Origin: Melastoma dodecandrum
Taxonomy: Eukaryota; Streptophyta; Magnoliopsida; Myrtales; Melastomataceae
Direction of reading: 5' to 3'
Length of the DNA stretch: 64,000 nt
Assembly (NCBI GenBank): GCA_029817715.1
Contig: JARUPY010000271.1
Location: 1,488,001-1,552,000 of the forward strand
Part shown: in pieces, positions 58,612 through 64,000 of the stretch
Position numbering within the stretch: position 1 is the first letter of the stretch
Layout of the letters: each line of letters starts with the position of its first letter
The notes under the pieces: generated by a model
Seen by the model: only the letters and a program-made list of their open reading frames with translations
Database searches by the model: none
What the model was told of the DNA's origin: nothing
Translations under genes and position numbers: made by a program

Positions 58612-60093
58612 TCATTTGGCAAGCGCGGCCAAAAGCTTCTCCTTCAGCTGTTCGCCCGTGCCAGCTTGAGCACGGATGGAAAACGTATGGGTAACTTCGT
58701 TGTCATCGTTGAGAGATACATTACATTCCGAAGAGACTTGATGCTCTCGCAAAGTTTCTACGACTTTGGAAGCTGGATGAATGGCCAAAGGGCAGCTTAC
58801 TCTGACAACAGCATCTTCAGGCCTCATCTGAAAATCGAAGTCCTGGATTGATTGAGGCTTACCAGCCATATTCTTCTCAGTTTCGAGAACCTTAATCTTC
58901 ATTTGAAGATCGTTGATGTAAGTGATGGCATCGCCAAGTAGGGAGGCCTTGTCCATCTTGGAAATATTGGGAACAACAGCCCTCAACGCGTAAAACCGTT
59001 GGTTCAGCTTCTCCCGACGCTGTCTCTCTGCTTCCACATGGTTTAAAGGTTCTTCTCTACCATTAGCGGGCTTTCTTCCCCTCTTTCGTGGTCTACGATC
59101 ATCATTTATGTGGGATGCATCATCCATGCCCTGATCAAAACTGGAAATTCTTGTTTCCGGACTAAAACCACCAATAATGATTTGATTGGACTGAGGTAAC
59201 AACTTTACATCACCATCGCTCAGATTTCCATTAGAAGTACTCCTATGAGCTTGGTTGGAGTCAGAAGCCAAACTTAAATCATCTTCGACCTTGGGGGAGA
59301 AGTTGATACTGACGGGCTGAGATTTAATGGGGCCCAGACACAGTTCTTGCCCAAAAATTTTGGGCACGGCCTTTGCTTTTGCAGGAGACGAATTTCCGAG
59401 CATGGTCTTCACCTGCTCCACAACACTCTGATCTTCTGCAATCGACTTGACTGAGCCAAGCTCTACGATGCCACTTCTAACAGGAACAAACACCACAGTC
59501 TGAAATCCAGCTAATTGTGCCAGATATGATCTCAAATGGTACTGTTCCAGACAAGCTGCTGCATCTGAAGCCCAGACCGATTTATTTGCTTTGTAGCATC
59601 CCATGGGACCACATGACAAATCGACGTGAAAAGAGAAGAACATGGATGCAAGGTACAACATCTCGATGTCCGACACACCTTCCAACTTTGAGGAGAATAC
59701 ATCCCCTTTAGATGGGCTTAAACTTCTATTAAGCTTCAACAAAACCAGCTTATTCAGTTCTTCTTTCTTCGGAAGTGTCTCTGATTTTACACTACCAGCA
59801 GAGGTTCCTTCTTCAGACGTGCCAGCTACAAAGTCCCGACAATGTCCATCTCCCCAAATCAAGGCAACTCCTCCAGATCTTAAGCTAGCAGCATGCCAAA
59901 AGATAGCATAGTTCCAGTTTGATCCCTCTACAAGATGAGACAAGCTTTGTCGGACGCCTAGATCACTTGGAAAAGCGATCACATTTGCAGCCAAATTTCC
60001 AGAAGATGATATCAAGAAATTTGATGCTTCAGCACCCAATACAGATTCAACCACCACCTTCTCATCTTCATTTTCCCAACACTTTTCAACCAT
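58612..60093 (-). CDS. bHLH transcription factor with bHLH-MYC_N domain (JAM/bHLH3-13-17, group IIId-like)
   Basis: Intronless, 493 residues. JAM-type factors are targets of JAZ proteins and repress jasmonate and anthocyanin responses by competing with MYC2 at G-boxes. The N-terminal bHLH-MYC_N domain includes [20 protein letters not shown] and [20 protein letters not shown], a JAZ-interacting type of region. A basic [20 protein letters not shown] leads into the bHLH at about 347-404, with His352, Glu356 and Arg360 as E-box contacts. A C-terminal ACT-like domain follows (about 420-493). The long acidic activation segment of MYC2 is not evident. Group IIId is preferred over IIIe on length and motif spacing; the exact orthologue is not assigned. 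Confidence 0.9.
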   Translation of the reverse strand: MVEKCWENEDEKVVVESVLGAEASNFLISSSGNLAANVIAFPSDLGVRQSLSHLVEGSNWNYAIFWHAASLRSGGVALIWGDGHCRDFVAGTSEEGTSAGSVKSETLPKKEELNKLVLLKLNRSLSPSKGDVFSSKLEGVSDIEMLYLASMFFSFHVDLSCGPMGCYKANKSVWASDAAACLEQYHLRSYLAQLAGFQTVVFVPVRSGIVELGSVKSIAEDQSVVEQVKTMLGNSSPAKAKAVPKIFGQELCLGPIKSQPVSINFSPKVEDDLSLASDSNQAHRSTSNGNLSDGDVKLLPQSNQIIIGGFSPETRISSFDQGMDDASHINDDRRPRKRGRKPANGREEPLNHVEAERQRREKLNQRFYALRAVVPNISKMDKASLLGDAITYINDLQMKIKVLETEKNMAGKPQSIQDFDFQMRPEDAVVRVSCPLAIHPASKVVETLREHQVSSECNVSLNDDNEVTHTFSIRAQAGTGEQLKEKLLAALAK

Positions 60094-61471
60094 GTTGTTT
60101 CCACCTCCTTCAGGTTACAACATATATCTAGCATTCCATACAAATAGAAACCCATGAGAAAACAGAACCAGCACAAAGATGAATGCCGATATCTATTATA
60201 AAGAAAATGTCCAAGAGGATGCCTGCTTAGAAAGAAAACCCACTTTTACTTTGTTTAGCTTATAAGGTTTGAACAAGTTGATCGACTTTCATCTCTCTGT
60301 AAAGTATTACAAGGAATCATCAACCATATGTTTCTACATTTACCCTTATTCTTCTGTGTTGCTTCTATGTATCTACTCCAATAGGTAAGGATAATCAAGT
60401 GGATTTAAACATGATCCACTGCAGAATTAGAAAATTCCTACATGTGCCGATCCATCAATTCTTACAAATAGATCGAGCGACGCGACAGTGTACCACCGAG
60501 GCGTAAAAGCAAGTTGAAACCCAAATAGAAATTTAAATGCATGCACGCATCAATATCGCTCATTGAAAACCCTCGGAAAATTAATTCAAGCAAGGACGGC
60601 CTACGGAACTCTATTTGCAACTCCTAAAAGGGGCAATGACCTGACCAGGGCTAGTAAGACCCCCAGCAAAGCAAAAAGGTGCAATCGATGAAAGGGATCC
60701 CAGGAAACCGCAAGCTCGTCCACCCATAGCTCCGATAAATTAAGCAACCCTTCCCCCGGCACCGAATGTTGCTCGTTTAACAATTCAAGTGAAACAAAAG
60801 GATCACACCAGCAGCCAGCTGTCCACACCCGCTCACAAAAGCAAGCTCAAGGCAGCAAATCTAAACTCATTCATCCCAGCCCTAAACCTAATCCAAACTC
60901 AAAATCAGGAGCCTCAACACCAGTAACACCCCCCAAACCAAATCCATCCAAACCAACGGACCAGAAACAACTCACCGTGATCGGAGGGGAGGCGATCGAC
61001 GGGAAACGAGGGCGGAGCCCCGGGGGGGGGGGGCGGGGGCGGGATTGATTTTGAGGGAAACGAGCCGTTCGATCTAACCCCGGCCGGTCCAGACCGTTCG
61101 AAGACACCTGCTCTGGGCTGTTTGGTTTGTTTCTCATAAAATAAAAAAGACGCAATGGATTTCGTCAGAATTAACCTTTTGCATATTTCTGGGGGATGCT
61201 GTCGTGTTTGCCAATCCAAATTAAGGTGACGGTGCGTGCCAAACATGGCGTAGAATTAACGTCGCTTCTTCTTGGGGTGCCGTTATCCCAAGGAGAGCGA
61301 TGTTTTTTCGTTGGGGGCTGAAACCAATATCTTTGCCTATTATTTCTCATCGATCACTCTGTCAATTTCATTCACACCCTCCGCCCCCGCACAAAAATTA
61401 AATAAATCCAAGTCCGACTCCTCTGCGAATTCATTGGAACGACCTTGACCTGCCCCTCGCTGACCTCATCA
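60094..61471. other. Divergent promoter region of the bHLH and aminopeptidase genes
   Basis: About 1.4 kb. The bHLH side (60094-61000) may contain 5' UTR introns. A G-rich stretch (61021-61040) and CT-rich sequence lie toward the aminopeptidase start. No further coding exon supported. Confidence 0.55.
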
Positions 61472-63868
61472 ATGGCCGACGTCCTCGCCTCCCTTCGCTC
61501 TCTGATGTCCTCTCACTCCCCTCCCCTCCACGCCCTGGTCATTCCCTCCGAAGATTACCATCAGGTTATTTGGGATCGCTTCGGATTGTTTATGGTTTCG
61601 ATCGGTGGTGTTGTCTTTGTGACTGTGATTTCCGGGGCTTGATTCTTGCAGAGTGAGTATGTATCGGCGAGGGACAAGAGGCGCCAATTCGTCTCTGGGT
61701 TCACCGGGAGCGCTGGTTGGTTCTCCGCATCATGATTGATTGATCACTGCTCTTAGTAGCTTAATAGTGCTCAAACTGATTACTGGAACAGAGAGGAGAT
61801 GATCGGCTGGAATCTTAGAGCATATAAACATGGATTTTCTTTCTCTTCTTGCAGTAATTTCTCGGAACGCTCCTGTCCGTTGATGAATTGGTGATTCTGA
61901 TCGTCTATTTTTTTTATGAAAAAATGCAGGTTTGGCTCTCATCACAATGGACGAAGCGCTGTTGTGGACTGATGGGAGGTACTTCCTTCAGGCTACTCAA
62001 CAGCTCAGTGATCAGTGGAAACTCATGCGAATTGGTGAAGACCCTGCCGTAGAGATATGGATGGCAGATGTGAGCCGACCTTCTGTTTTGAGACTTGCTT
62101 ATGTTTCTACTAGTGGTGGACATATTATCGAGTTCGACATCTAAATGCTGCAGCATAAGGAATTCTTTCTTATGCTATTTAGTTATTTTGGCCCATTGGA
62201 TTGAACATGTTCAAACAATATTATGTATTGGGACATTGCAACAGCAACGCGATTGCCATTCCTTGAGCCGTGATGGAGATTATCTGTTTCTATTCTGGAA
62301 TTCAGATTAGGAGTCTTTCTGGTTACCTGTATTTCATATTATGCCCTAAAAACTAATGGTTAGAGAGACCTAATCTCAGTTTCCTGTGCAGAGAGATAAA
62401 AATTTTACTATCTTCTTTATTCGGCGAAATTCATCCTTTTCCCTACATTTTCGAAACTCTTCTGTTCTTGATTCCTTTTTTTTTTACATTTGATCAGAAT
62501 TTTCCAGAGGATGCTGCAGTCGGGATTGATCCTTGGTGCATTTCAATCGACACTGCTCAGAGATGGGAGAATGCCTTTGGTAAGAAACGGCAGAAGCTTG
62601 TCCAAACTAAGACCAATTTGGTTGATGAGGTTTGGATAAACAGGCCACCTCTCGAAGCAAATCCTGTGGCTGTTCACCCACTGGAATTTTCTGGCCGTTC
62701 CGTGGTGGATAAATTAAGTGATCTGAGGGGGAAACTAACACAGGAGAAAGCTTGTGGTATTATAGTCACTGCACTTGATGAGGCAAGTTTCCTTTTGGTC
62801 TTTTCAACCTTCGATATTGCTCGAGTAATCTAATTCTTTAATCGACCATGATATTCCTTTACAATTGCCACTACATATTTTGCAGGTTGCTTGGCTTTAT
62901 AATATTCGAGGAAGTGATGTTTCCTATAATCCAGTAGTTCATTCATTTGCTGTAGTTACAACCTCTTCAGCTTTCTTTTATGTGGACAAAAGTAAGGTTT
63001 CTACAGAGGTTAGTTTTGATATTCTTCTGAAGATAGACTTTGTCATGGTGATTGTTTTAAAATTCCTTCCCATCCATTCCTCAATATGCTTTTTGCTTAT
63101 TATACTGGGCTGAAGCAAAGAAATATATGTAGGTGGAGACTTATTTCCAAGATAATGGAATCGAAATAAAAGAGTACGGTGATGTTATCACTGATGTCAG
63201 TTTGCTTGCTTCCTATAAACTTGGAACATCATCTCTATTCGGTGAGGAACAAAATGGAGAAGTCAAGGGTGCAGAATCAACTTCTGGTGGTTGCAACTTA
63301 ATTTGGACAGATCCTGGTGCCTGCAGCTATGCACTGTATACTAAGTTGAGCCCAGATAAAGTCATCCTAAAGCAGTCGCCAATAGCACTCGCAAAAGCTC
63401 TCAAGGTGGTTCCTGCTTTCCTTCAATATGGTCGGAATATTCTAACTTGTTTTATTTTAGGGAGAATTTAACTCGCCTGAAAGTGATCGTTTGGGTGCCA
63501 ATGACAAATGGTTAATTTTTTTATTTTTTTTTCACTATTAGTCTATTTTCTTCATCCTGATGTAACATTATCTGTCTTAAAGTAAGAGTATAATAGTTTT
63601 AAGTCTTCATATGAGAACAATTTTCAAGTGTTGCTTTTTTTAAAAAAAAAAGAAAAAGAAAAGTGTGAAGATGAATCCTATCTATTCTATGTCCAATGAC
63701 TTCACCTCTTGATAAATTTGTGGCGCTGCTTTTTAGCGTAAAATTTTCTTAAAATGTGTATAAACTGTACTTTTCATGCAGAATCCAGTGGAGTTGGATG
63801 GGTTGAGAAATGCACACATAAGGGATGGTGCGGCTGTTGTGCAATATCTTTTCTGGCTGGATAGCCAG
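61472..63868 (+). CDS. APP1: Aminopeptidase P1 (Xaa-Pro aminopeptidase), 3' truncated by window
   Basis: Metallopeptidase of the M24B family that removes N-terminal residues preceding proline; the Arabidopsis protein is cytosolic and was also identified through NPA binding. Seven exons join in phase: 61472-61564, 61652-61715, 61930-62069, 62498-62782, 62886-63008, 63133-63405 and 63782-63868. They give 355 residues before intron 7 runs off the window. The creatinase-like N-terminal domains are visible: SARDKRRQFVSGFTGSAG, LLWTDGRYFLQA and VAWLYNIRGSDVSYNPV. The pita-bread catalytic domain begins near NPVELDGLRNAHIRDGAAVV; the metal-binding Asp/His/Glu residues lie beyond the window. Intron 4 has a GC donor (GAG/GCAAGT). 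The start at 61472 gives MADVLASLRSLM; an upstream ATG at 61445 is in frame but less likely. Confidence 0.95.
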
Positions 63869-64000
63869 GTACCCATGCCGTCTTGATGTTTGGCTAAGAT
63901 TTTATCCAGGATTTGGATCAGACTTGGCTCTTGTGGATATCTTCGTGTGGTATTGCAACTTCATGAAATCTTAATTCCAGTATTTAACTGAATATGTATA

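Overview
This is a nuclear segment of a flowering-plant genome. Genes carry many short GT-AG (and a few GC-AG) introns, and every recognisable product is plant-typical: brassinosteroid 22-hydroxylase, DDM1, an OVATE family protein, an HD-Zip I factor, a JAM-type bHLH. Intergenic DNA is AT-rich, with poly(A), poly(G) and microsatellite tracts, plus remnants of an endogenous pararetrovirus and a Copia-type LTR. I cannot name the species from the sequence.

Layout. 1-4169 (-): SDH1, mitochondrial complex II flavoprotein, 3' end outside the window. 5610-9099 (-): CYP90B1/DWF4. 12743-13348 (-): a probable unrecognised small single-pass membrane protein. 15130-16780 (-): AP-3 sigma adaptin. 17340-22062 (-): DDM1 chromatin remodeller. 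22740-24153 (-): F-box protein. 25761-26258 (-): plastid-type membrane protein with an internal repeat. 27050-27892 (+): OVATE family protein. 28645-32651 (-): U2AF65. About 32.8-38.5 kb (+): endogenous caulimovirid fragment. 44911-45831 (-): HD-Zip I factor. 46090-47941 (+): solo LTR. 51.8-55.4 kb: diverged tandem duplications, including a decayed copy of the start of the next gene. 56084-57857 (+): FQR1-like quinone reductase. 58612-60093 (-): bHLH (JAM/IIId-like). 61472 to the window end (+): aminopeptidase P1, 3' end outside.

The genes are independent single-copy functions and form no pathway cluster. From memory of Arabidopsis locus numbers, SDH1, DDM1 and an HD-Zip I gene lie together on chromosome 5. 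U2AF65A, ATHB40, a quinone reductase and APP1 lie together on chromosome 4. DWF4 and AP-3 sigma lie near each other on chromosome 3. This window looks like a less fractionated version of that ancestral block.

The most unusual material is the pararetrovirus fragment (separate movement-protein and capsid-type ORFs, an extra ORF on each side of a compact promoter/polyA region, no polymerase), the four GC-AG introns among about 59, the 99-residue membrane protein, and the in-frame mini-copy of the quinone-reductase start.
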